From the NCBI GenBank assembly GCA_026931725.1, contig JAIXLE010000222.1:17444-81443 (forward strand): DNA of 64,000 nucleotides, in the 5' to 3' direction. The number at the start of each line of letters is the position of its first letter. Position 1 is the first letter of the stretch. Source of the DNA: Bacteroidales bacterium (GTDB taxonomy: Bacteria; Planctomycetota; Planctomycetia; Gemmatales; Gemmataceae). A program made the translations under genes and the position numbers. Below the pieces are notes generated by a model. The model was given only the letters and a program-made list of their open reading frames with translations, did no database searches and was not told the origin of the DNA. Shown here in pieces: positions 44,665 to 53,247 of the stretch.

Positions 44665-45426
44665 TCAGATCAGAGATTCGAGCAGATATTTCATCTTGCG
44701 GACTTCCGGTTCGACCGGGAACGCGTTGTCAGCCACATCGCGGATGTCGACGGTGAGGGCACGCCCATATTGGAAGCGTTCGAGTTGACCGATGATCCGG
44801 CTATACTCCAACTCTCCTTGACCCACGCGGACCTGGAACAATTCGGGTGCGGCCCCGGAATCCCGCAACCGGACATGCCGCGTGTATTCGTAGAGACGGT
44901 CGTGGTCGATCGGCCCCTGTGCGGTGGCATGGTAATGACTGGGATCGAGCGTGATCCCAAGCCCCGGCACGCGTTGACAAAGCATGGCCGCCGTGGCCGG
45001 GTTTTCCGTCAATGTCCCGCGTGCGGTTTCCACGCACAAAATCACGCCTTCCGCCGTCACGATTTCCGACCATTGTAGCAGTCGGCGCACTTCTTCATCC
45101 TCATCCGCTCCCACGGTCGCTGCCGGAACCGTCATCACGGGCACCGTGAGCAACCGCGCCACCCGCGCGATGGCGAGCAACTGCATCAATGTCTGACGAT
45201 CACACACGGGCGGAAGATCCAGATGAAACGCGGCAAACCCCATGTTTGAGGCGCGCAATCGCTGACTGACCCGAACCGGATCGGCCACGACTTCTTCCGG
45301 CGTGAGATGCGGCCCATCAGAATGAATGGCCAAATCCGCCTTGGTGAATCGCAACGTCCGAATCGACTGCAATGCTTCTTCTAACGAACGCTTGGCAAAA
45401 CACAGTGTCGAACAGGTGACATACAC
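44665..45426 (-). CDS. Sugar phosphate isomerase/epimerase-like TIM barrel
   Basis: A 253-residue xylose-isomerase-like TIM barrel. Features are an N-terminal MYVTCSTLCFAKRSLEEAL, SNMGFAAFHLDLPP, the metal-binding VETARGTLTENP and GITLDPSHYHATA region, and a C-terminal LTVDIRDV strand. It is shorter than the copies at 2031 and 49384 and differs in sequence from both. No signal peptide. Substrate unknown. A clear intrinsic terminator follows, so it is transcribed alone. The start is the ATG at 45426; the region 45427-45667 upstream is divergent and without a gene. Confidence 0.85.
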   Translation of the reverse strand: MYVTCSTLCFAKRSLEEALQSIRTLRFTKADLAIHSDGPHLTPEEVVADPVRVSQRLRASNMGFAAFHLDLPPVCDRQTLMQLLAIARVARLLTVPVMTVPAATVGADEDEEVRRLLQWSEIVTAEGVILCVETARGTLTENPATAAMLCQRVPGLGITLDPSHYHATAQGPIDHDRLYEYTRHVRLRDSGAAPELFQVRVGQGELEYSRIIGQLERFQYGRALTVDIRDVADNAFPVEPEVRKMKYLLESLI

Positions 45427-45667
45427 CGTACCACCCTCCCCATGTCAACGGCACGCCCCCCCGGACGCGCCGAATCCATTCCGCCCCCATTCGCAAACGC
45501 GAAGTGGTGAGGCCGAACCGTTCCCCCAATGACAATGCCGGGCTCATACCGTGGTCGAAGCCGTAATGCAAGTGTCTTGCCAGAAAAATCAGAAGTGGGT
45601 ATGAGCCGCACATTCACGCTGTGCGGGTCTGTTCCGTGTACGCTCAGAGTTCTCAGGGATGGCCAAC

Positions 45668-46009
45668 ATGATGCCAGAACGCACCACCCCGGACTGGGAA
45701 AGTACCCTCCACTCTGTCGAAGTCTCCATCCAGAACTGTTTGAGGGAACTGGATCAGTACGAATCCCGATTTGCCAGCATTCTCACAGCGGAGACTTCTG
45801 CGCCGCCACCCAGAACGACACCGGATGATCTGATGCCCCACGCCGCGCCGGATGGCTGGGAAGCCCGCATCACGCATGCGAATGCCCGCACTCATGAGAT
45901 TGAACAGGTTTTGCGCGAGCATCAGGAAGCGTGGAGCCGTTGGCGAGAATCGTTCACGGAATGGCAGCAGTCCCTACAACAGCCACCAGGAAGCCAACCC
46001 CCACGATAA
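45668..46009 (+). CDS. Small hypothetical helical protein upstream of ispD
   Basis: A 113-residue protein of unknown function that is probably helical. It starts MMPERTTPDWESTLHSVEVS and contains ESRFASILTAE and HEIEQVLREHQEAWSRWRESF, a long amphipathic segment; it has no membrane segment. I chose the ATG at 45668, with AGGGATGG upstream. An in-frame ATG lies 9 bp further up. The gene ends 39 bp before ispD and could be cotranscribed. Codon use and the strong spacing suggest it is real, though no homologue is recognised. Confidence 0.6.
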   Translation: MMPERTTPDWESTLHSVEVSIQNCLRELDQYESRFASILTAETSAPPPRTTPDDLMPHAAPDGWEARITHANARTHEIEQVLREHQEAWSRWRESFTEWQQSLQQPPGSQPPR

Positions 46010-46048
46010 CAACTGTCGGGGTAGCGATTCTGGGATGGGGAAGGTGTG

Positions 46049-46795
46049 ATGTCGCAGTTCGCCGTGATTTTGCCTGCCGCCGGACAATCCCGCCGATTCG
46101 GGGGGCTGGAGAAAAAGCCGTTCGTCTCACTGCAAAGCCGACCTGTCTGGCAACGCTCCGCGGAATTATTCTGGAATCGCCCCGATGTTTCGCAAGTGTT
46201 GCTGGTCCTCGATCCCCAGGACCAGGACGAATTCCGCAGCCGCTTCGGACACCTGCTCGCCTTCACGAATGTCACCATCGTCAACGGTGGCCATGAACGG
46301 TTTGCATCCGTGGCCAACGCACTGGAAAAGCTCAACGAGACGGCCGAATTTGTCGCCATTCACGATGCCGTGCGACCGTTATGCCCACCGCGTTTGGTGG
46401 ATGCGGTCTTCTGCCAGGCCCGCGCCACCGGGGCGGCTCTGGCGGCGATCCCCGTGGCCGACACGCTGAAACGCGTGGAACCCACGACCCAGCAGATCAC
46501 CGACACGCTGCCCCGCGCGGGATTGTGGCAGGCACAGACTCCCCAAGCGTTTCGGCGGGATTGGCTGGTGGCTGCCTATGCCCGCCGAGGAGAATACGCC
46601 GCGACCATCACGGACGATGCCCAACTGCTCGAAGCGCTCGGACACCCCGTGACCGTGGTGCCCGGTTCGCCCCGGAATTTCAAGATCACCACGCCCGATG
46701 ATTTCCAACTCGCACAAGCCCTCCTGGGAGATCCGCAATCCCAGGAGGGCAAACGGCCAGTTGCCCGATTCGGTGAGAGCGAAGCAATCTGGTGA
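46049..46795 (+). CDS. ispD: 2-C-methyl-D-erythritol 4-phosphate cytidylyltransferase
   Basis: IspD catalyses formation of CDP-methylerythritol in the non-mevalonate isoprenoid pathway. The 248-residue protein has the nucleotide-binding PAAGQSRRFGG and downstream Lys, GHERFASVANALE, AIHDAVRPLCPP, VADTLKRV and QTPQAFRRDWL. The usual domain ends with TTPDDFQLAQALL, after which there is an extra tail of about 24 residues. That tail is encoded by a perfect hairpin (46718-46750), which is a coincidence worth noting. ATG 46049 has GGAAGG upstream. The partner ispF is not fused here. Confidence 0.96.
   Translation: MSQFAVILPAAGQSRRFGGLEKKPFVSLQSRPVWQRSAELFWNRPDVSQVLLVLDPQDQDEFRSRFGHLLAFTNVTIVNGGHERFASVANALEKLNETAEFVAIHDAVRPLCPPRLVDAVFCQARATGAALAAIPVADTLKRVEPTTQQITDTLPRAGLWQAQTPQAFRRDWLVAAYARRGEYAATITDDAQLLEALGHPVTVVPGSPRNFKITTPDDFQLAQALLGDPQSQEGKRPVARFGESEAIW
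46718..46750 (+). other. Hairpin inside the 3' end of ispD
   Basis: A perfect 12-bp stem (46718-46729 GCCCTCCTGGGA with 46739-46750 TCCCAGGAGGGC, 9-nt loop) lies about 45 nt before the ispD stop and within the C-terminal tail. No T-run follows. It could be a terminator absorbed into the reading frame, or an element for the convergent gene. Confidence 0.5.
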
Positions 46796-46796
46796 A

Positions 46797-47849
46797 TCAG
46801 GGCACCGAAGCTAAGTTCGCTTCCAGTTCCTTCCGAAAATCCGCGACTTTGAGGTTCTTCACCTCCACGCCATCCACTGTTTCCGTGGGGCCGCCCTCTT
46901 TCGTGACGATGCGATAGGGGATGGCTTGCGTCACCCGTTTCGACTGATCGCCGTGGGCCTCGGCGGCAAGAATCTCAACGGACTTGTAGCCAAAATGAAA
47001 CGGATCCTGCACGACGGTTCCCGCGATGCTCCCTTCGGCAATTCCCGCCAGTGTGGCCTTGTCTTCATCAAAGCCGAAGAGTTTGATTTTGCCCACGAGT
47101 CCCTTGGCCTTCACCGCTTCCAGGTTGGCGGGGGTGTTGTACGCCCACAAGCCGATCAGGCTGACATTCGGCGTGTTTTGCAGTTTGTCCACGACATCCT
47201 TGGCGTTCTCCTGAGCTACCGTGGTTTTCGCATCGTCGGTGATCGGGGCACCGTTGTAGTAGGTGAACTTCCCGAGTTTTGGCCCTTGTGCGTCCTTCTC
47301 TCCGGCGAGTTCGTCGAGAACGCCTTGCACCCGGAGTCGGGCATTGATGGGGCCGGTTTTCCCGACGAAGAGAGCCACTGTCCCACCATCCGGGAATGCT
47401 TTCTTCACCATGCGTCCAATCGCCTGACCGGCGGCGTAATTGTCCGTACCGACGTAGCAGATGCGGCCTGATTTTTCAGCATCGTTATCCATCGCCAGCA
47501 AGGGCACTTGTGAGGCGATCCGTTGCAAATCCGGTGTCTGTTCCTCGGGGTTCAGCACACTGACGGCAATGCCTTTCACGCCCAGTTGCAGGAAGTCTTC
47601 GAGGATCATGCTCTGTTCGGAAACGGTCCCCTTGGTCGGCTGACGGAAGAGAACCTCCACACCGAAATCATTCCCCGCCTTGCGGGCACCCGCTTCCGCG
47701 ATGCTCCAGAACTCGGCGGTGACGTTGGTGACGATGCCGATTTTCGGCCGATTGGCTGAGCCTCCGCCACACGCGGGAATCAGCGCGAGACAAAATCCAA
47801 TCATCAAGATAGGGGCAATTCGGACCAGTGACCGCATGAGAGAACCCAT
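46797..47849 (-). CDS. Sugar-binding periplasmic lipoprotein (RbsB-like)
   Basis: A 350-residue substrate-binding protein of the periplasmic sugar-binding family. A lipobox-like LIPAC (followed by GGGS) is present, so it is probably a lipoprotein. The fold begins PKIGIVTNVTAEFWSIAEAG and includes SMILEDFLQLGVKGIAVSVLNPEEQTP, LLAMDNDA and SGRICYVGTDNYAAGQAIG, which match ribose/galactose-type binding proteins of ABC importers. No permease or ATPase is adjacent, so it is an orphan in this window. Start 47849 (MGSL) or 47837 (MRSL) is possible. It is convergent with ispD (1 bp gap). Confidence 0.88.
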   Translation of the reverse strand: MGSLMRSLVRIAPILMIGFCLALIPACGGGSANRPKIGIVTNVTAEFWSIAEAGARKAGNDFGVEVLFRQPTKGTVSEQSMILEDFLQLGVKGIAVSVLNPEEQTPDLQRIASQVPLLAMDNDAEKSGRICYVGTDNYAAGQAIGRMVKKAFPDGGTVALFVGKTGPINARLRVQGVLDELAGEKDAQGPKLGKFTYYNGAPITDDAKTTVAQENAKDVVDKLQNTPNVSLIGLWAYNTPANLEAVKAKGLVGKIKLFGFDEDKATLAGIAEGSIAGTVVQDPFHFGYKSVEILAAEAHGDQSKRVTQAIPYRIVTKEGGPTETVDGVEVKNLKVADFRKELEANLASVP

Positions 47850-47926
47850 TGGGAACAAGGGATGATGGGACAATCCGCGAATGGTTTCCAACGTACTCCG
47901 AACCTGGCTATCGGCAAGGGAATTGC

Positions 47927-49138
47927 TCACTCGCCGGTCATCGGTAGCGGGGATACATCCCCAGCACGCCGCCGAACTGCGGTCAGACGTTTGATGAGCA
48001 TCGTGGCATAGCAACCACGGGGGAGATCGAATCGGAGTGTGATCTTTTGCTGATTCTTGTGCAGTTCATCCGGCGCGGTTTCCTGCGTCCAGTTTGCCGG
48101 GATGAAACCGATAGCCCGCTCCCCCTTCGAGAAAAACGGTTTTTGTAGCCCCGGAATCTTCATGCGATCGTATGTGAGTCCATCTTCCGCAAGCACTTCC
48201 TGGAGTATCGGCAACCAATCCGCGTCGGGATCGGGCCGCAGACGGGCAGAGGGCAAGGGAATGGACCGCGTTTGCCAGTCCGCAAGCAACGGTTCTGGGA
48301 AGCTCACGGGAACGGGCAACGACCGATGATGCAGATCCAATTCCAGCAACGCGGTCGGCGGTAATCGGCGTTCGAGCCAGCGGGCCAAGGTCCGATTCCA
48401 GATGTCACTCTGATATGCAGACAGGTACAATCCCTGCAATTCGGGCCGAAGCCGTGCGACTGCTCCCCGGAAGTCGGTGGGTCGGTGCGTGAGGTAGTCG
48501 ACTAAACTTCGAGCATGACCGCGTGGCAGTTGGGCTTTCAGGTGGACCCAGTCGCCCCAATGTTGTCGAAGCAGGGCTTTTTCCCGCTTCTGGTCGGCGC
48601 GATCGTGAGCGTATGGGGCCGTCAGTGCCAGTTGCAGAGCGAGTGCGAACTCTCCTTGGACCATGTGCCGCGCCACGAATTGCCCCTCGGCAGACACGGA
48701 ACCGAACCGCTGATCGTCAAAATAGTTCGGTACGCCACACGTTCGGATCGCATCCACCCGGCCCAACGCGGCCCGCACCGCACTGATGGAGAGCGCTCGT
48801 AGGGTAATCGTGAACCGATTCGCCAGGATGGCCTGCGACGTGAACGGTTCGGCCACTTGACCGAGATACGTCAAACGGACTCGTTGATATTCGAGTCCGC
48901 GTTTGGGTCCATGACTGATCGTGAGATATTGGGATGTTTCCGCGTGTCGGTCTTTGAGTCCACCGTAACTCACGCGGTGAGCGTCGATTTGCCAGCGTCG
49001 GCGTAGGGCAAAAATGGCATCCGGGGTCGTCCAGCCGATCTTGTGTAACCGATAGAGCGCGAACGGCCCGCTCTCTCCGGGGATTGTTTCGGTGAGTTCT
49101 TCGACTTGGAAATCAGCCGGTATCTGTTTCAGCTTCAT
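47927..49138 (-). CDS. truD: tRNA pseudouridine(13) synthase
   Basis: TruD isomerises uridine 13 of tRNA. The 403-residue protein has the family motif GGLKDRHAETSQ (59-70, catalytic Asp63), NYFDDQRFGS near the middle and SAYQSDIWNRTLARWL with the typical C-terminal LPRGCYATMLIK. I used the ATG at 49138, since an upstream TTG at 49150 adds only four residues. It is a single gene, 77 bp upstream of the sugar-binding gene start. Length is a little above the E. coli protein (349), mainly from an insertion with VPVSFPEP and SARLRPDPDADW. Confidence 0.94.
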   Translation of the reverse strand: MKLKQIPADFQVEELTETIPGESGPFALYRLHKIGWTTPDAIFALRRRWQIDAHRVSYGGLKDRHAETSQYLTISHGPKRGLEYQRVRLTYLGQVAEPFTSQAILANRFTITLRALSISAVRAALGRVDAIRTCGVPNYFDDQRFGSVSAEGQFVARHMVQGEFALALQLALTAPYAHDRADQKREKALLRQHWGDWVHLKAQLPRGHARSLVDYLTHRPTDFRGAVARLRPELQGLYLSAYQSDIWNRTLARWLERRLPPTALLELDLHHRSLPVPVSFPEPLLADWQTRSIPLPSARLRPDPDADWLPILQEVLAEDGLTYDRMKIPGLQKPFFSKGERAIGFIPANWTQETAPDELHKNQQKITLRFDLPRGCYATMLIKRLTAVRRRAGDVSPLPMTGE

Positions 49139-49383
49139 GCGGACATTCAACAGATCTCACAGGTGCGAGACGAGAGGAGCCCACGAAAAATGCTCGAAAA
49201 AAGGAGAGGCCGGAAACCACCCTCAGAAACCGTCGCCCAATCAGTTCCTGATGATCGCTCCGGCCTCAACACGATAACCCCGCGAACGGTGTTATCCCGA
49301 CTATCGTAACGGCTCTCCCGGACACGACAACACACGCACGCAAAAGGATGTCGATATTTTCGCATGGGGTGTCGAAAAATCCG

Positions 49384-50229
49384 TCAGTGGGTCGCCCACT
49401 GCTCCCGAATGAACCGCAAACCCCCAGCGTACACGTCTTCCGGTTGCGGGAACAGATCCCGCCAGACGCGGGTGGCCGCCGCTAAGTCCGGGAGTGCCCG
49501 GCCAAACGCTTCGATGACCAGCCAGCCATCGTACCCCACTTCTTTCAACGTGCGGAACGCCTCGGCCCAGTGAACCTGCCCGGTTCCGGGAACGCCACGA
49601 TCATTCTCACTGATGTGAACATGCGCCATCACGGGGGCCAGCGTACGCACGGTCGCGGCCTGGGATTTTTCCTCAATGTGGGCGTGGAACGTGTCGTACA
49701 TCGTGCGGAAATGCGGATGATCGACCGCCCGCACCAACGCGGCGGCATCTTGAGCGGTGGTCAGGAAGTAGCACTCGAACCGGTTCAGATACTCGATGGC
49801 TAAGGTGAGATTGGCCTGTTGCGCCTGTTCGGCGGCTTGACGGAGAACCTCGGCAGCCCGCTTCTTTTCATCGCCGGTGGGCGGGACACCAGAAAAGACC
49901 CCCAACGCGGAATGGAACGGGCCACACAAGGCATGACTGCCGAGAACATGGTTCATCTCGATCGCCCATTTGAGCCGATCGCTAGCCCGCTGGCGAATCG
50001 TGGCATCCGGGCTGATGGGGTTCGTCTCCGGGTTCAACACTGTGACCGTGGAACAGGCGAGCCCTTGTTTGTCGAGTTCCGCTTTCACCCGGCGGTAGTG
50101 GTCCGCGTTCCCATCGAACAGGGGCAGTTCCACACCATCGTACCCAGCCGCTTTGAGTTTCCCGAGTAGGGGAAAGTCGGCTTCGGTGACATGCCCGGTC
50201 CAGAGTAGAAGGTTCATCCCAACTTTCAT
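49384..50229 (-). CDS. Ketose 3-epimerase-like TIM barrel
   Basis: A 281-residue xylose-isomerase-like protein resembling D-psicose/D-tagatose 3-epimerases. Metal-binding residues appear in order in the typical contexts: IEYLNRFECYF (Glu), YDTFHAHIEE (Asp and His), HVHISENDRGVPG (His) and WLVIEAFG (Glu). The DFPLLGKLKAAGYDGVELPLFDG start is also typical. It probably epimerises ketohexoses or related sugars, though the substrate is unproven. It lies downstream of the PpiD-like gene on the same strand, 149 bp apart, with a stem-loop between. Confidence 0.9.
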   Translation of the reverse strand: MKVGMNLLLWTGHVTEADFPLLGKLKAAGYDGVELPLFDGNADHYRRVKAELDKQGLACSTVTVLNPETNPISPDATIRQRASDRLKWAIEMNHVLGSHALCGPFHSALGVFSGVPPTGDEKKRAAEVLRQAAEQAQQANLTLAIEYLNRFECYFLTTAQDAAALVRAVDHPHFRTMYDTFHAHIEEKSQAATVRTLAPVMAHVHISENDRGVPGTGQVHWAEAFRTLKEVGYDGWLVIEAFGRALPDLAAATRVWRDLFPQPEDVYAGGLRFIREQWATH

Positions 50230-50272
50230 CGGCGACTCCGAGGCGAGTAGAGGCAGGAGGGGAAGAACACGC

Positions 50273-50302
50273 CCAGCCCACTGGGAATGACCCGTGGGCT
50301 GG
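50273..50302 (-). terminator. Stem-loop downstream of the PpiD-like gene
   Basis: A perfect 9-bp stem (50273-50281 CCAGCCCAC with 50294-50302 GTGGGCTGG) is extended by GGG/CCC (50283-50285 and 50291-50293) around a 5-nt loop. It lies between the PpiD-like gene and the epimerase gene. There is no T-run on the minus strand. Confidence 0.5.
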
Positions 50303-50378
50303 AGTCACAGGAGGCACCCGCATCGTGCCCCCCGTTCTGAGCCATTCCATCAACGAAACAACTCGCAATCCGAGTGTG

Positions 50379-53069
50379 TTATTCCATGATCTTGGCGTTC
50401 AGTTTCGGGTTTTCGTCCTTGTAATCGAACTCTTGCTTGAGCAGATCCAAGGCCTGTTTGCGGGCTTCGATCCACAGGTTTGCCTGATGCCGTTGGGAAA
50501 CGGCAGTCGCCACCTCGTTCCCCATGATCGACGGCGCGTTGTAGATCTGGTAGCCAAACTGGGAAGCGTCCCGGTGGGCACGATTGAGCAGAACCGCCAC
50601 ATAGAACGTGTCTTCCGGGGCGTTCGCCAGTACCAACGGTGCGGACATCGGTTGATTGCGATGTTCGACCAGTTTTTGCGCCATCTCTTGGCTTGGATAC
50701 GGGATGTTACTGTTGGGTGTCAGTTGGAACGACCCTACGGACGTGCGTGCCGCCATCGGCAGGGGTGTATCCACGAGTGGAGCCACCTGGTCGATCTCGA
50801 AGAATTTCACGCGGGCTTTGTCTTCCGGTTTCGTGAACTTCTCCGCGGTTTCCTTGTGCAGATCGAGGAGTTTCTGCACGATGGTCGTGGCGTTGTCGCC
50901 CAACTTTTCCGATTTCTTCGCCAGTTCCTCGGCAGCTTTCCTGGCCAGTTCCTTCGCCTTGTTCAGCTTCCACGCGGCGACGACTTTTTCCCGGACCCCC
51001 TTGGCATCGAGCGACTTCGGGGCGTTTTCCTCAATCTCGGCGGTACGCCAAACCAGGATGGCGGGGTCGGTTTTGTTCGGCCCGGTCAGCACGGGTGAGG
51101 GGTACGCTTGGGGAAGGAACAGCCCTTTCGTGGGCACATCCCGCCCGGTACGGCGGTCGGGTTCGTAGAAGAAACGGCGGCCAAACTGAATGGTATCGAC
51201 GGTGCCACCGTGCGGCCCGGCGGCTTTCTGCTTCAGGTGTGCCAATCCGGGATCTTCACCCATCGAGAATTGATCGTGGAACTCGGTAGAACTGCCGGTT
51301 TTCAGGCCGCGTTCCTTCACGAATTTTTCGACAAACTCACGAGCGGCGGTGGGGTCGGAACTGGGCTTGGTCAGTTTCTCACCGAGCTTGGTCAGTTCCG
51401 TCTGGAATTTCTCCAAATCCGCGGCCGCAAGGGTGTAAGTGAGTTCATCCCGCAGTTTTTCGACCAACACGGGTTGCATGATCGGGAGCGGGAGTGGTTT
51501 TGGGATGCTCGCGGTGAGTGCCGCAAACGCGCCGAACCGATCGCCGACTACCAACGGCGGCGACAACAGCGAGGCCAGGGCTTTGGCACGCGTTTGCAGT
51601 TCCAGGGTGATCGCGGTTTGTTCCAGCGTCAACGGCGCGTTGAACGGAGTTCCGGCGGTCAACAGGCTTCCGGCGGCCACCCCTGCGGCGGCGGCGAGGT
51701 TCTGCGGACGCACCACGCTACCATCGACCACGGATGGCTTGCTGAACCGGGAGCCGGGCTTCGTGAACCATTCAAAGTCGATCGTTTCCCGTGTCTCGGT
51801 ACGGTATTTCTCGTAGGCGGCTTGCAGTAGATTGCCGGTCGGTGTGGCCACGCCCCCCACAACGGCGATGAGTTCGATCGGCATCACACCCGAGGCGGGG
51901 AACACTTTTTCGGCGAGGGCTTTGTAAAACGGTTCCTGCCCGGTCGCTTCGAGCCAGCCGAGTTTGAGGCGGCGCGGCTCTTTGAAGCCAGGGTTCGGCG
52001 AGAATGGGTTCGGCTCGGTGCGGGCGTATTTTTTGAACAGTTCCATCAATTCCGATTCGCTCGGCTGCCCAGTCACTTGTTCTAGGAAATTCGCGGCTGG
52101 CAGGGCCGTGAGGAAGTAGCGCGTTTCTGACAGTTGATCCTTGTAGTATTCAAAATAATCGTAAGGGGCATCGTACACGTTCAGTGTTGCGGAAGTCGGA
52201 TCGGCAACCGCACGGCCCATCACGGCGGTCATCGCCATGCGGACGCGGAATTCATCGCCGACGGCCCGACGCAAGGAATCGGGGTTATACCCTTCCTTGC
52301 GGCCCATCTGCTTCTCAACTTCGGCCCAATCATCCCCAGAGAGCAGATTGTCGAATTCTCCCTTGATGAGCGTTTGAATATCCGCATCGGTGAAGCGGAT
52401 GCCGAGTTCATCGGCTTTCTGCTTCCAGAGGAAGAAATCCATCCGTTCTTGTTCGCTGCGGTTCGGCAGGTTGGTGAAGTAGACACCTTGTTGAAACTGA
52501 TTCGTGCGTTGGTCCAGGTCGATCAGTTGCAACGCCTGCTTGGCCAGGGTGACATCTTCGGCCTTGGAGTCGGCTTTGGTGATGATTTCCGCCAGGCGTG
52601 CCCGCATCCGACCGAGCGATTCCTGCTGGAACTGCTGCACCATGTCTTGCGGGAAACGCCCTGTCATCACGGCCTGCATGATTTGTTGCGGGAGATAATA
52701 CGGTCGCGTCCGTTCGATTTCCTGGAACAGAGGGCGGTTGTCCGGGCTCGCTTTGTCGATCTGTGTGGTGAGGGCGTTGGCGAGTTTGTTCGTGGAAACC
52801 AGGGCCGCATTCGCCATATATTCATTGGCGAGTACCCGATTCGTGGCCAGTTGGTTGAGTTCGGATTCGTAAACTTTTTTGCCGTTCACGACAGCCAAAA
52901 CGTCGCCTGATTGGACTTTTTGGGCTACCAATGAGGGAAGCCACTCGAAAAAGTCCGACTTACCGCCGAGCCCGCTCGACAGCACGAACATGAACATGAT
53001 GACGACGGTCAACCCGGCGAAAATGATCCGCTGGTTCCGCCGAAAAACGTCAAATGGATTGAAAGCCAT
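50379..53069 (-). CDS. Membrane-anchored SurA/PpiD-like folding factor
   Basis: An 896-residue protein with one N-terminal membrane helix (about 16-35, IFAGLTVVIMFMFVLSSGL), a PpiD-like start (FDVFRRNQR), and an extracytoplasmic part with the SurA_N-type segment AVVNGKKVYESELNQL. PpiD and SurA help outer-membrane proteins fold. Around residues 335-400 (SESELMELFKKYARTEPNPF) a helix typical of the family is present, but I see no clear parvulin peptidyl-prolyl isomerase domain (no HILV-type start). So it may be a chaperone without isomerase activity. It is divergent from topA (178 bp). Confidence 0.75.
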   Translation of the reverse strand: MAFNPFDVFRRNQRIIFAGLTVVIMFMFVLSSGLGGKSDFFEWLPSLVAQKVQSGDVLAVVNGKKVYESELNQLATNRVLANEYMANAALVSTNKLANALTTQIDKASPDNRPLFQEIERTRPYYLPQQIMQAVMTGRFPQDMVQQFQQESLGRMRARLAEIITKADSKAEDVTLAKQALQLIDLDQRTNQFQQGVYFTNLPNRSEQERMDFFLWKQKADELGIRFTDADIQTLIKGEFDNLLSGDDWAEVEKQMGRKEGYNPDSLRRAVGDEFRVRMAMTAVMGRAVADPTSATLNVYDAPYDYFEYYKDQLSETRYFLTALPAANFLEQVTGQPSESELMELFKKYARTEPNPFSPNPGFKEPRRLKLGWLEATGQEPFYKALAEKVFPASGVMPIELIAVVGGVATPTGNLLQAAYEKYRTETRETIDFEWFTKPGSRFSKPSVVDGSVVRPQNLAAAAGVAAGSLLTAGTPFNAPLTLEQTAITLELQTRAKALASLLSPPLVVGDRFGAFAALTASIPKPLPLPIMQPVLVEKLRDELTYTLAAADLEKFQTELTKLGEKLTKPSSDPTAAREFVEKFVKERGLKTGSSTEFHDQFSMGEDPGLAHLKQKAAGPHGGTVDTIQFGRRFFYEPDRRTGRDVPTKGLFLPQAYPSPVLTGPNKTDPAILVWRTAEIEENAPKSLDAKGVREKVVAAWKLNKAKELARKAAEELAKKSEKLGDNATTIVQKLLDLHKETAEKFTKPEDKARVKFFEIDQVAPLVDTPLPMAARTSVGSFQLTPNSNIPYPSQEMAQKLVEHRNQPMSAPLVLANAPEDTFYVAVLLNRAHRDASQFGYQIYNAPSIMGNEVATAVSQRHQANLWIEARKQALDLLKQEFDYKDENPKLNAKIME

Positions 53070-53134
53070 GCTCCGGCCTCAGTTTACGGCGAGCAAAACC
53101 GGGCAATTCAGGGATGCCGCGGCGCTCAGGGGGC

Positions 53135-53161
53135 TTGACAGCCCAGTTATGGCTGTACTAA
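53135..53161 (+). promoter_or_regulatory. Possible topA promoter with inverted repeat
   Basis: TTGACA at 53135-53140 is a consensus -35, followed by TACTAA (53156-53161) as a weak -10; the spacing of 15 bp is short. The interval contains an inverted repeat ACAGCC-N7-GGCTGT (53138-53156), a candidate operator. It lies in the divergent gap between the PpiD-like gene and topA. Confidence 0.35.
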
Positions 53162-53247
53162 GGGTGATGAACGTACCTCGTAACGTTCTCGACTTCCGAT
53201 TGTATGACTTCTGCGGGTAGTAACAACCGCAACAGGAGTGCCTGCTG

